Assembly: GCA_934636245.1 (NCBI GenBank)
Contig: CAKUAI010000024.1
Coordinates: 1 to 42,047 of the forward strand
Source: an uncultured Coriobacteriales bacterium
Lineage (GTDB): Bacteria > Actinomycetota > Coriobacteriia > Coriobacteriales > UMGS124
Length of the DNA stretch: 42,047 bases
Reading direction: 5' to 3'
This document shows, piece after piece, positions 16,136-24,720 of this stretch. The translations under genes were made by a program, and so were the position numbers. How positions within the stretch are numbered: position 1 is the stretch's first letter; every line of letters starts with the position of its first letter. The notes under the pieces were generated by a model. It did not search any database. It had not been told where the DNA came from and saw only the letters and a program-made list of their open reading frames with translations.

Positions 16136-17305
16136 ATGGCCGGACTCGAATTCTCCTTCCCTTACAACGGCGACATCTCCGTCTTGGACGCCCAGCTCTC
16201 TCTGAACGGGCGCGGCGGCAACCGCGTTCGCGAGGTATACCTCAACGTCCCTCAGGAGATAGCCGGGTCGGGCAGGGCCGGCGGCAGCGACCGCATGACC
16301 GAGGACGAATTCGTGCAAATTGCCGACCACATCCATGCAGCCGGCGTCGGCGTGGACATGACGATGAACGCCACATGCGGCGGAAGCTCGTGGTATGACG
16401 AGGATGTCGTGAAGCGCCTGGTAGCATTCGTGCGTCGCATGCACGAGGACCACGGCGTTGAGGCCATCACGCTCGCCAACCCGTTTCATATTGAGCGGGT
16501 CCGCGCCGCATGCCCCAATATCGAGATATCGGCCTCTGTGCTCTCGGAAATTGACTGCGTCTCACGCGCGCAGGCTTTCGCAGACGCCGGAGCGACGACG
16601 TTCACGCCAGCAACGAGCATCAATCGCGACCTCAAACTTCTGGCAACCATCTCTCGCCGTTGCGGTTTGGAAGTCAAGCTCATGGTAAACGAGGGCTGCC
16701 TGTACAAGTGCCCCTATCGCACGTTCCATATGAACCTGATCTCGCATCGCTCGCAAGAATCTCGCCCCGAAGGCCAGTCGTTCTCATTTGCCTGCGGCGA
16801 TCGCATCGAGAAAGACTGTGGCGAGATTTTCCGTTCGAACTGGGTGCGCCCCGAAGAGCTCGGGTTGTACGCCAAGGCCGGAGCGGCACACTTTTTCAAA
16901 ATCGTAGGGCGAGACATGCTCGCCAGCAAAGTGATGCGCAGCTGCACCGCCTACTTTGAGGAAACGTATGACGGTAACCTGCTTGACCTGATGTGCTCAA
17001 GCATCGGGTTCTACAACGTCGAGAAAAGCGCCTATATAGACAACAAGTCCCTCGATACCAGCGGTTACTTCAAAAGGCTCTCTACTTGCAACCGCAAATG
17101 CCATGACTGCTCTTACTGCCGGGAGCTTGCAGACAAATACGTGCGTTACGGCTGGGTAACTGAGGAAAACCTGCATGACATGGGTCAGGGCCATCTGGCC
17201 GAGGTGGTCAAGGCTCGCTTTGGCGGGCGATACCCCAAGTGCCCGGACATGAGCACAAGCCCCAGGTCATCTACCCCTGCCGCACGCGGTCGAGAAGGGC
17301 GATGA
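16136..17305 (+). CDS. Peptidase U32 / UbiU-UbiV-like family protein
   Basis: The 389-residue cytoplasmic protein has a TIM-barrel pattern (YLNVPQE, GVGVDMTMN, ITLANPFHIERVRAACPNIEISASVLSE split over several strands). It has cysteine motifs NEGCLYKCPYRTFHMN, CGDRIEKDC and CNRKCHDCSYCRELADKY. U32 relatives such as UbiU/UbiV bind a [4Fe-4S] cluster through four cysteines and serve oxygen-independent hydroxylation, while others modify RNA. Whether this one does so is not known. GGAG lies 8 bases before the ATG at 16136; a longer frame from 16079 overlaps the previous gene and is rejected. It overlaps the 3' end of the convergent LuxR gene by 35 bases. Linkage to an exported flavin reductase is unusual. 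Confidence 0.72.
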   Translation: MAGLEFSFPYNGDISVLDAQLSLNGRGGNRVREVYLNVPQEIAGSGRAGGSDRMTEDEFVQIADHIHAAGVGVDMTMNATCGGSSWYDEDVVKRLVAFVRRMHEDHGVEAITLANPFHIERVRAACPNIEISASVLSEIDCVSRAQAFADAGATTFTPATSINRDLKLLATISRRCGLEVKLMVNEGCLYKCPYRTFHMNLISHRSQESRPEGQSFSFACGDRIEKDCGEIFRSNWVRPEELGLYAKAGAAHFFKIVGRDMLASKVMRSCTAYFEETYDGNLLDLMCSSIGFYNVEKSAYIDNKSLDTSGYFKRLSTCNRKCHDCSYCRELADKYVRYGWVTEENLHDMGQGHLAEVVKARFGGRYPKCPDMSTSPRSSTPAARGREGR

Positions 17306-18893
17306 GTTCGGCACGGCTGTGGACGCCGCATTTCTCGTAGATGTGGCGCACGTGCGTCTTGACGGTGGACTCCGAAAGGCCGAGCGTCTCGCCTATCGAT
17401 CGCAGGCCATGACTCGTCACCCACAGGCCCAGGATTTCGTCCTCGCGCTCGGTCAGGCTCCACTCGGCCGGATACAGTGGGCAGGCGGGAGCCGCGGCGG
17501 GCTGAGAGGGCTCGCCCGCCGTCGCGTTGGGCGTTGGGCTGCCCGGCACTGCGCCCGAAACGGCGCCCGCCCCAAGCTCGTCCACCCCACTTGCCTGCGC
17601 CTTTGCACCCAGCGACGTCTCGCGCTCAGAGAACAGAAAGACAAACGAGAGCACGAGCAAAAAGATGACCAGCGTGCCGAACAGCGACATGTTGTTCATC
17701 CCCACAAAGCCGGCGAGCTCGCCCAGCGACATGCCGAGCTGCACGACAAAGCGGCCCGCACCGATGACCAGCAGGGCCGAGACGCCCCGCTGTGCACGGT
17801 CGACGATGAGCACCCAGCACAGGCATTCGGTGACGAGACATGCAATCTGGGCGATGAAACCCAGGATTTCCGGGTGATCCTGCCCCACCGTCAGGAGAAC
17901 GGCATAAGCAGCCGCAACCAGCGGAAGCGTTATCTTGTAAAGCGCCCCGAGCGAGACAATGGACCTCCTTGCCGCGAAAAAAACGCCGGCAAACGCAAGC
18001 GCCAGAAGCGCAATGCCCACAGCGAGCCACATGGGGCTCATCATCAGGTCGCCGGTCACATGCTCGACGTACACGCGGATGCCGCCGATGGCAAAGTACA
18101 TGCAGGCAATCACGCAAAACGTCCGCCACGGCAACGCCGCGAACTCCGCGCGGGCGGCATCGCCAGCCAGAAAGCCCTGGTCCGCCCGGCCTCCTTGGCT
18201 CTCAAACGCGGCATCAGCGCCGGATGCCCCCTTGCCCGCCTGACCCATGTGACCCGCGAGCCCAGCATCGGCATCCGGCAGCCCCTGGCTCGGCCCGCAA
18301 GCACATGCCCCGCTCACGCCGCCGCATCGCTGCGGCACCGCGCCAAACCCAGTCAACAGCGAGGACGCAACAGGCAGCAGGCTCGCCAAAACCACGACCA
18401 CCGCACGCGGCATAAAGGTCGAAAGCCCAGATAGCAGCAGCAAAACCGCATAGGCAATAAGAAAAACGAGGATCGTTCCGCTGAGGAGCTGGCTCAGGGA
18501 GAGACGCGCGAACGCCTCGGCCAGCGCGCAGACAATGAGGGCCACGGCCGCGCCCGACAGGCACGCCGCAGCGAGGGCAACCGGTTCGGGAAACCCCGGC
18601 ATCAGGTAGAGGGGCGTCGTCACGGCCGTCAGCGCGCCGCATGCGATCAGAAGGGTCCTGCGCGCGCAGAGCGGCGCGATGCGGTGGCGCAGCAGGCACA
18701 CGGCAATGAAAGAGGCCGAGGCGCCCACCATCGACGTGACATGCAAGGCGGCCACGGGAAACGCTGAGGAGATGGGCGGGTTGAACGAGAAAAACGTCCA
18801 GGCCCAGTACAGGCCGAGGCTCACGACGCAGCACGCAAAGAAGCCCGGGGTGGCGTCGGCGCCCTTCGATGCCGCTTTGTCTTGTGCGCCCAT
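17271..18893 (-). CDS. LuxR-family regulator with polytopic membrane domain
   Basis: The 540-residue protein has membrane helices from GFFACCVVSLGLYWAW to about residue 430, with a long Gly/Ala-rich loop near 190-240. A Pro/Ala-rich linker follows, then the HTH: LTEREDEILGLWVTS, LGLSESTVKTHVRHIYEKC and HSRAELIALLDRVRQG. The ATG at 18893 follows GGGGGG by 8 bases and gives a length like its relatives; a start at 18953 would add 20 residues. It is divergent from the 19096 reductase, its likely target. Its stop codon lies within the 3' end of the U32-like gene. Confidence 0.84.
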   Translation of the reverse strand: MGAQDKAASKGADATPGFFACCVVSLGLYWAWTFFSFNPPISSAFPVAALHVTSMVGASASFIAVCLLRHRIAPLCARRTLLIACGALTAVTTPLYLMPGFPEPVALAAACLSGAAVALIVCALAEAFARLSLSQLLSGTILVFLIAYAVLLLLSGLSTFMPRAVVVVLASLLPVASSLLTGFGAVPQRCGGVSGACACGPSQGLPDADAGLAGHMGQAGKGASGADAAFESQGGRADQGFLAGDAARAEFAALPWRTFCVIACMYFAIGGIRVYVEHVTGDLMMSPMWLAVGIALLALAFAGVFFAARRSIVSLGALYKITLPLVAAAYAVLLTVGQDHPEILGFIAQIACLVTECLCWVLIVDRAQRGVSALLVIGAGRFVVQLGMSLGELAGFVGMNNMSLFGTLVIFLLVLSFVFLFSERETSLGAKAQASGVDELGAGAVSGAVPGSPTPNATAGEPSQPAAAPACPLYPAEWSLTEREDEILGLWVTSHGLRSIGETLGLSESTVKTHVRHIYEKCGVHSRAELIALLDRVRQG

Positions 18894-19038
18894 GCTCTCT
18901 GCCCCCCGAAAAAACTCTGACCAAAATTGTCGATGTGCCCCTAAACACTGCATTCTACCTGAGGAAACGCCAGCAATAAACAGTGACTCATTTGGACGAT
19001 GCGCCTACATGCCACATCGACATACGATGGGTTGCGTT

Positions 19039-19068
19039 GTGTGGCCGCAAGGGACGGCCACACGTTTT
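19039..19068 (+). promoter_or_regulatory. Leader hairpin with T-run before the 19096 reductase
   Basis: GTGTGGCCG (19039-19047) pairs perfectly with CGGCCACAC (19055-19063) around CAAGGGA, followed by GTTTT. It has the form of an intrinsic terminator but sits 32 bases before the reductase ATG. It may therefore act as an attenuator or an mRNA-stabilising structure. Confidence 0.55.
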
Positions 19069-19095
19069 GTCCGCACGCGAAACAAGGAGCAACAC

Positions 19096-20787
19096 ATGGC
19101 AAACCTTTCTCGCCGTTCGTTCATCTCCGGCACCGCCGCCGTCGCCAGCACGGCAGCACTGGCCGGCACCGTGACGAGCGCCCTGGCCGACGAGGCCCAG
19201 GAGACCGCCGCCTACACGCCCTCTTTCATGCAGGCCCCCGCACCCATCGACGCCGCCGACATCAAGGAGACCGTCGACGCCGACATCGTCATCATCGGCT
19301 CGGCCCTCTCCGGCCTGTGCGCCTGCCGCGCCGCCGTTGAGAACGGCGCCAAGAACATCGTCGTCATCGAGAAGGCCGACACGTGGCAGTGCCGCTCCAA
19401 CCAGTTCGGCACCATCGGCGGCAAGATCCAGGAGGACCTGGGCATCAAGATCGACCGCAACGCCGCCGTGGGCCAGCTCATGAAGGAGTGCGGCTACCGC
19501 CCCAACCAGCGCATCCTCAACCTGTGGGCCGACAACTCCGGCGAGGCGTTCGACTGGTTCCTCGCTCCGATGGAGGGCAAGTACGTCGTTGAGAACGAGA
19601 GCGACCCCTACGACGCCGAGGAAGGCCACCTCTCCGTGCGCAAGACGCACTGGCCCGAGCCTGACAACTCCCACACCGAGGACGACTTCTATCCCATCTT
19701 CAGCGACTGCCAGATCACGCTTCCCACCATGTCGCCCTGGGTCGAGGCCATCTACAACATCTGCGTCGAGGCAGGTGTGACCTTCAAGTTCTCCACGTGG
19801 GCCCGCCAGCTCGTCCGCGAGAACAACGAGGGCCCCGTCACGGGCGTCATCTGCCAGGACGTCGACGGCAACTACTCGCAGGTCAACGCCTCCAAGGCCG
19901 TCCTGCTCGCCACGGGCGACTTTGCCGGCAACAAGGACATGATGTCCTACTACGTGCCGTGGGCCACGCGCTTCGCCAGCATCTTCCCCAACCGCGACGC
20001 CGCCGGCGACCCCACGAACACCGGTGACGGCCAGTGCATGGGCATGTGGATCGGCGCCAAGATGGAGGACGGCCCCCTCGCCCCGATGACCCACCACCTG
20101 GGCGGCCCCCTGGGCATGGACGCCTTCCTGCTGACCGACGTCAACGGCGACCGCTTCGTGAACGAGGACGTGGGTGGCCAGCCCTTCCAGAACCAGCTCA
20201 GCCGCCTGCCCAAGAAGACCGCCTGGCAGGTCTTCGACTCCGAGTGGCCCAACCAGCTGCAGTACATGGATTGCGGCCACGGCAACGTGAGCTGGTACGT
20301 TGACGACGACAAGGTGCCCGGCGGCTCCTACGGCCGCAACGCCTACATCTCGCAGGCCATGTTTGACGAGGCCATGTCGGGCGACGCCGGCGTTCAGGCC
20401 GACACCATCGAGGAGCTCGCCGAGAAGATGGGCGTGCCGGTGGAGGAGTTCTGCGCCACGATCGAGCGCTACAACGAGCTGGCCAAGAAGGGCGTCGACG
20501 AGGACTTCGGCAAGCGCGCCGACCGCATGTTCGCCATCGAGAACCCGCCGTTCTACGGCTACAAGCTGACCGACACCGTGCTTCTCGTGTGCATGGGCGG
20601 TCTCGAGACCACCGTCGACTTCGAGGTCCTCGACACCAACGACGACGTCATCCCCGGCCTGTACGCCGTGGGCAACGCCCAGGGCGGCCGCTTCCTCGTG
20701 GACTACCCGCTCCCCTGCCCCGGCATCAGCCACGGCATGGCCATGACCCACGGCATGCTCGTCGGCCGCATCCTGGCTGCGCTGTAA
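19096..20787 (+). CDS. Tat-exported FAD-dependent reductase (fumarate reductase superfamily)
   Basis: The 563-residue protein starts with a clear Tat signal (LSRRSFISG, R6-R7, cleavage near ALADEA). The ATG at 19096 is preceded by AAGGAG; longer in-frame starts run into the divergent regulator. The first Rossmann loop reads DIVIIGSALSGLCACRA, so the usual third glycine of GxGxxG is missing. The C-terminus has IPGLYAVGNAQGGRFLVDYPLPCPGISHGMAMTHG. This tail is shared in pattern with the 26507 and 32405 reductases and lacks HHTMGG and NRLGG. The three may form a subfamily with a common pocket. Substrate unknown. LuxR gene 17271 is divergent from it. Confidence 0.87.
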   Translation: MANLSRRSFISGTAAVASTAALAGTVTSALADEAQETAAYTPSFMQAPAPIDAADIKETVDADIVIIGSALSGLCACRAAVENGAKNIVVIEKADTWQCRSNQFGTIGGKIQEDLGIKIDRNAAVGQLMKECGYRPNQRILNLWADNSGEAFDWFLAPMEGKYVVENESDPYDAEEGHLSVRKTHWPEPDNSHTEDDFYPIFSDCQITLPTMSPWVEAIYNICVEAGVTFKFSTWARQLVRENNEGPVTGVICQDVDGNYSQVNASKAVLLATGDFAGNKDMMSYYVPWATRFASIFPNRDAAGDPTNTGDGQCMGMWIGAKMEDGPLAPMTHHLGGPLGMDAFLLTDVNGDRFVNEDVGGQPFQNQLSRLPKKTAWQVFDSEWPNQLQYMDCGHGNVSWYVDDDKVPGGSYGRNAYISQAMFDEAMSGDAGVQADTIEELAEKMGVPVEEFCATIERYNELAKKGVDEDFGKRADRMFAIENPPFYGYKLTDTVLLVCMGGLETTVDFEVLDTNDDVIPGLYAVGNAQGGRFLVDYPLPCPGISHGMAMTHGMLVGRILAAL

Positions 20788-20880
20788 GGCGAAGGGCAAG
20801 ACGCTGCGAGCGGGTGCGGGCATTGCGGGCGCCGCGAGTGCCGCAGCCGCGCGCCGGTCGCAAACATACGCGCCACACAT

Positions 20881-20920
20881 CGGGGCGGGCATCCATCCGG
20901 GTGCTCGCCCCGCTTACATT
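20881..20920 (+). terminator. Probable terminator of the 19096 reductase
   Basis: CGGGGCG (20881-20887) pairs with CGCCCCG (20906-20912), with a further imperfect stem inside, followed by CTTACATTT. The T-run is weak. Confidence 0.5.
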
Positions 20921-21017
20921 TGCCGAGCCGACGCGCGATATCTCCCATGCCTTTGATATACTTTTTCTTCAGTAACGCACGGCTTAACCAGAAATCGTTT
21001 GAGGCAAGGGATTCATC

Positions 21018-23285
21018 TTGAGCAGAGGCGAGAGGGGCGGGGAGTCGGCCAGGCGCACGCGCGTCGTACACCCCCAGCGTCTCGTCGTAGCCCTCAACAT
21101 CGTCATCGTCGTCGCAATGGCGAGCTTCACCTTGGCATACCTGTCGGACATGCACTTGGAGCACGAGAAGGCCAGGACCGACATGTTCATATCCAACGTC
21201 GAGACGATGAAGCAGGCCGCACAGACCTACATTGCCTCCGAGCAGGGATATGTAAACAACTGGGCACGATTCATCACCGACCACGATATGACCGAAGACG
21301 AGGCGCTCGACTACATCCGCTCGGTCAACACTCAACCCGACCGCTGGGCACACATCATGGACATGGAGACGATGGACGCACGCTCGACGGCGCAGATAAA
21401 CGGCAGCGACGAAGTCGACTTTTACAAGCAGTTTCTGGACAAGCGCGAAATGTCCGATGTGAGTCCCGCCGACAAGACCTTTATGGAGAGCATAAATCTT
21501 ATATACGATGGAAACGAGACGGTGCTGGGGCGCTATCGCCCCAGTCGCTCAAGCCTCTCCGTCATCGCTGTGGGAACAAGGGTGACCCTGTCGGATGATA
21601 CCGGTCGTCGCGATTATCTCCTTTTGCGCCTCATGCCCGTTGAGGAAATGCGCAAGATGTGGGCGTTCCCCACCGAGTTCATCACGGCAGAGATAGGCAT
21701 TATCGATCGTGCGGGATCATACGTGCTCCCTTCGGCCTCCATGCGCTCGGAGTCCTTCCTCGATTTCATCAGGGCATACAACTTCCCAGACGACTACCAC
21801 CAGGTTGACAGCGTGCAGGGCACACTCCTCAACACCGATTCCGGAACACTGTACTTCCGTGACTCGGCGGGAGAAGAGTGCTGCTGGTATTACTCCAGCT
21901 TCGGCGACAATTCGCAGTTGGATATCCTAGGCTATGTCAAAGCCCGTGAGCTGGTGAGCAATGACGAGACGTGGCGCATGGTCGTTTCCCTCGTTTGCGG
22001 CGGGCTTTTGCTCCTCATGATTATCGATGGCATCGCGTTGTTGGCCGTCAACCGACGTCTAAAAGACGCCGCAGCGTCGGCGAGGCAGGCAAACGCGGCA
22101 AAGACGAAGTTCCTCTCCTCCATGTCGCACGACATACGCACGCCGATGAACGCCGTGCTTGGAATGACAGCCATCGCCAAGGAGAATATCAACGACCCCG
22201 AGCGCGTGTCCGACTGCCTTGACAAAATAACGGCTTCCGGCAACCACTTGCTCACGCTTATCAACGACATTCTCGACATCTCCCAGGTGGAAAGCGGCAA
22301 AGTGTCCCTCAACCCCGCGCCCTTCTCTGTAAGGGGCCTTATAGGCGACATCGAGGAGATGCTCCGGGCGCAAATCGGCAGCAAGCGCATTGCGTTCTCG
22401 CAGACATGGGGGGCACTCCCCCACGACACCCTTGTGGGCGACAAGCTCCGAATTGCCCAAGTGCTCATCAACCTCCTCACCAACGCGGCTAAGTACACGC
22501 CCGAAGGCGGCAACGTTTCGCTTGAAGTGCGTGAAGAGCCCGTCGGGGGCGCAGACAACTCAGATGCCGACTTGGGCTGCACGCGCCTTGTGTTCGTGGT
22601 GGAGGACAACGGGATGGGTATGGCGGAGGAGTTCCAAAAGGTCATGTACGACTCGTTCTCCCGCGCCACCACCTCGCAACTCAACACCGTGCAGGGAACA
22701 GGCCTGGGCCTTGCCATCGTCAAACGCCTGGTAGACCTCATGGGCGGCACAATCGAGTGCAGCAGCGCCCTGCAGCGCGGCACGCGTTTCACGATAGCGC
22801 TCGAACTGCCCTGGGCGCAGGAGGCACATGCCATTGAAACTAGCAGCAGGCAGGAGCCCGATTCAGTCGTTGGGATGCACGTCCTCATCGCCGAAGACAA
22901 CGACCTCAACTGGGAAGTCGTCTCCGAACTGCTTGCCTCCCATGGTGCCATCTGCGAGCGGGCAAAGAACGGTTCTGAGTGCCTGGAGAAACTCGCAGCC
23001 GGTGATGCCAGCGCCTACGATGCCGTGCTCATGGACATACAGATGCCGGTGATGAACGGCATTGAGGCAACCCGCGCCATTCGATGCTCAGAAGACCCCC
23101 GTGTGAGAGACATCCCCGTCGTCGCAATGACCGCCGACGCCTTTGCGCAGGATGTTCAGACCTGCCTCGACGCCGGGATGGACGCCCATATCGCAAAACC
23201 CATTGATATCCAGGCCGCGCTACAATGTCTGGCGCGCCTCAGAAACAAACCCGGCAGGCAAAGCAAGGGAGGGCAAGACCTATGA
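21018..23285 (+). CDS. Hybrid sensor histidine kinase with receiver domain
   Basis: The 755-residue protein starts at TTG after AAGGGA. TM1 lies near 20-42 (LVVALNIVIVVAMASF). An extracytoplasmic sensor region of about 275 residues follows, then TM2 near 318-342. The HisKA box is FLSSMSHDIRTPMN with phospho-acceptor H371. The HATPase domain has VLINLLTNAAKYTPEGG, VEDNGMGM and GTGLGLAIV. A C-terminal receiver (VLIAEDNDLNWEVVSEL) carries the acceptor D673 in LMDIQMPVMNGIEATRAI and a late K in AHIAKPID. No separate response regulator with a DNA-binding output is seen nearby. The stop overlaps the ATG of the solute-binding protein gene (ATGA), implying translational coupling and a shared sensing task. 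Confidence 0.92.
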   Translation: MSRGERGGESARRTRVVHPQRLVVALNIVIVVAMASFTLAYLSDMHLEHEKARTDMFISNVETMKQAAQTYIASEQGYVNNWARFITDHDMTEDEALDYIRSVNTQPDRWAHIMDMETMDARSTAQINGSDEVDFYKQFLDKREMSDVSPADKTFMESINLIYDGNETVLGRYRPSRSSLSVIAVGTRVTLSDDTGRRDYLLLRLMPVEEMRKMWAFPTEFITAEIGIIDRAGSYVLPSASMRSESFLDFIRAYNFPDDYHQVDSVQGTLLNTDSGTLYFRDSAGEECCWYYSSFGDNSQLDILGYVKARELVSNDETWRMVVSLVCGGLLLLMIIDGIALLAVNRRLKDAAASARQANAAKTKFLSSMSHDIRTPMNAVLGMTAIAKENINDPERVSDCLDKITASGNHLLTLINDILDISQVESGKVSLNPAPFSVRGLIGDIEEMLRAQIGSKRIAFSQTWGALPHDTLVGDKLRIAQVLINLLTNAAKYTPEGGNVSLEVREEPVGGADNSDADLGCTRLVFVVEDNGMGMAEEFQKVMYDSFSRATTSQLNTVQGTGLGLAIVKRLVDLMGGTIECSSALQRGTRFTIALELPWAQEAHAIETSSRQEPDSVVGMHVLIAEDNDLNWEVVSELLASHGAICERAKNGSECLEKLAAGDASAYDAVLMDIQMPVMNGIEATRAIRCSEDPRVRDIPVVAMTADAFAQDVQTCLDAGMDAHIAKPIDIQAALQCLARLRNKPGRQSKGGQDL

Positions 23286-24595
23286 CGGCAAGCCTTACGA
23301 GAAGGGAAGCTTTGATAGCCGGGGTTGGCGCGACGCTGGCCACATGCGCTGCTGCTTTGGGGGCGTCGGGGTGCTCAAGCAAACCTACCTCAAACGAAGG
23401 CCTGCAAGGTTTTACGCCGCAGCTCGACACCCAAACAAAGGTTGATATCGACATCACGGGGCCGTTTGGGAATTTTGAGGCACTCGACCAGGTAGAAAAC
23501 GACTTCAACAAGATATACCCCAACGTTACTTTCTACTATGAGCAAGTAGGCGGCGACCTGGGAACGGAAATCAAGGCAGACGTCTTTGCCACAACCGAAG
23601 AAAACCTGTTCTTCCCCCACGACGCCGAAAAATACGCAGCCCTCTGCTGCACAGACCTTACTGCCACAGGACTGGACACCTCGGCGGTGGAGCAGCCCTA
23701 CCTCGATGCGTACACCATTGACGGCAAGCTCCTGAGCCTACCCGTATCGCTCAAAATCGACGGCATCGTAGTCAATGAGACACTGCTTGAGAGGGAAGGC
23801 CTTGGGGTGCCTGAGAATCTCAGCGAGTTCATGACATCGCTCGAGACACTCAAAAGTCGCAGGTACGCACCGATCCAGGGCCCAGTGGACACCGTGTACG
23901 AGAACCTCATCTCCAACATGGTGGGTTATCTCATCGGCACCGACCCCGACCTGCAGGCAGCCCTCCAGTCTGGCAACCTCGAGGCAGCCTGCGCAAAACT
24001 CGCGCCCGCCTTCGAGCGTCTTGCCGGGATTGTGGAGGGCGGTTACACCGACTACGCGGTGAATGAGACCTACCCCTACGACAACTATGACGGTGCCATC
24101 CTTGCCTTCTTTGAGGGAGATGTGCCCTTCTGGGTCTGTGACACCGAGAAGTTCAGCGGCATGAAGAAGCGCGAGAGCAAGTCCGAGGCATTCAGCGCCG
24201 AACCGTTCGAGTACCGCTTCATCGGAGCGCCGATGGCCGACGACGGTACCTACATCATGCGTCGGGTTTGGTACGGGTTCTCGGTCAACAAGGACAGCGC
24301 CGCTTTCGACTACGCGGTAGAGTTCCTACGCTTCCTGGCAACGCAGCCTGAGCTTGAGAAGATTGCATGCGTCAAGGGCGTACCGTGCGTCACCGTCGAT
24401 GCTAGCGACGAACGTTTTACCTCCATCAGCGACACGGAGCCTCTGAACAAGACCTACGCCTCCGACGGCACAGTCAACTCCGCCGTCCTCAACGCCCTGC
24501 AGAACGCCGTCAGATCCTATGTCACCGGAGGGGCGAGCATCGAGAATTCCCTGGAAACCTTCGTAGGCTGGTGTGCAGAACTGTTCGCACAATAA
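23282..24595 (+). CDS. Tat lipoprotein solute-binding protein (ABC family 1 type)
   Basis: The 437-residue protein has TRREALIAG (R7-R8), a hydrophobic stretch and a lipobox LGASGC with lipidated C31, so it is probably a Tat-exported lipoprotein. The mature part resembles family 1 extracellular binding proteins: VDIDITGPFGNFEALDQV, an early DVFATTEENLFFP, PVSLKIDGIVVNETLLE and a late FAVEFLRFLATQPELE-like helix. No ABC permease or ATPase gene is adjacent. The ATG overlaps the kinase stop, with AGGGAGGG 8 bases upstream; a longer frame from 23225 lies inside the kinase gene and lacks support. It most likely presents a ligand to the kinase sensor domain. Confidence 0.85.
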   Translation: MTASLTRREALIAGVGATLATCAAALGASGCSSKPTSNEGLQGFTPQLDTQTKVDIDITGPFGNFEALDQVENDFNKIYPNVTFYYEQVGGDLGTEIKADVFATTEENLFFPHDAEKYAALCCTDLTATGLDTSAVEQPYLDAYTIDGKLLSLPVSLKIDGIVVNETLLEREGLGVPENLSEFMTSLETLKSRRYAPIQGPVDTVYENLISNMVGYLIGTDPDLQAALQSGNLEAACAKLAPAFERLAGIVEGGYTDYAVNETYPYDNYDGAILAFFEGDVPFWVCDTEKFSGMKKRESKSEAFSAEPFEYRFIGAPMADDGTYIMRRVWYGFSVNKDSAAFDYAVEFLRFLATQPELEKIACVKGVPCVTVDASDERFTSISDTEPLNKTYASDGTVNSAVLNALQNAVRSYVTGGASIENSLETFVGWCAELFAQ

Positions 24596-24605
24596 GGGTC
24601 GCAAA

Positions 24606-24649
24606 CCGAGACATGGGGGCGGCGGATGTAAGCGCACATCCTTTCTCGG
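24606..24649 (+). terminator. Probable terminator after the kinase / binding-protein operon
   Basis: GGATGT (24624-24629) pairs with ACATCC (24636-24641), followed by TTTCT. An outer CCGAGA/TCTCGG pair can extend the structure. Confidence 0.5.
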
Positions 24650-24720
24650 GGCGAATCACCGGCGCCGGCGTACCACAGCGATAGGCCGACCATGTGCGAG
24701 TTTCCCCAACTTGCGTCTTA

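Noticed and set aside
20957..20962. TATACT as -10 box of the kinase gene
   Set aside because: No acceptable -35 was found at normal spacing, so no promoter is listed.
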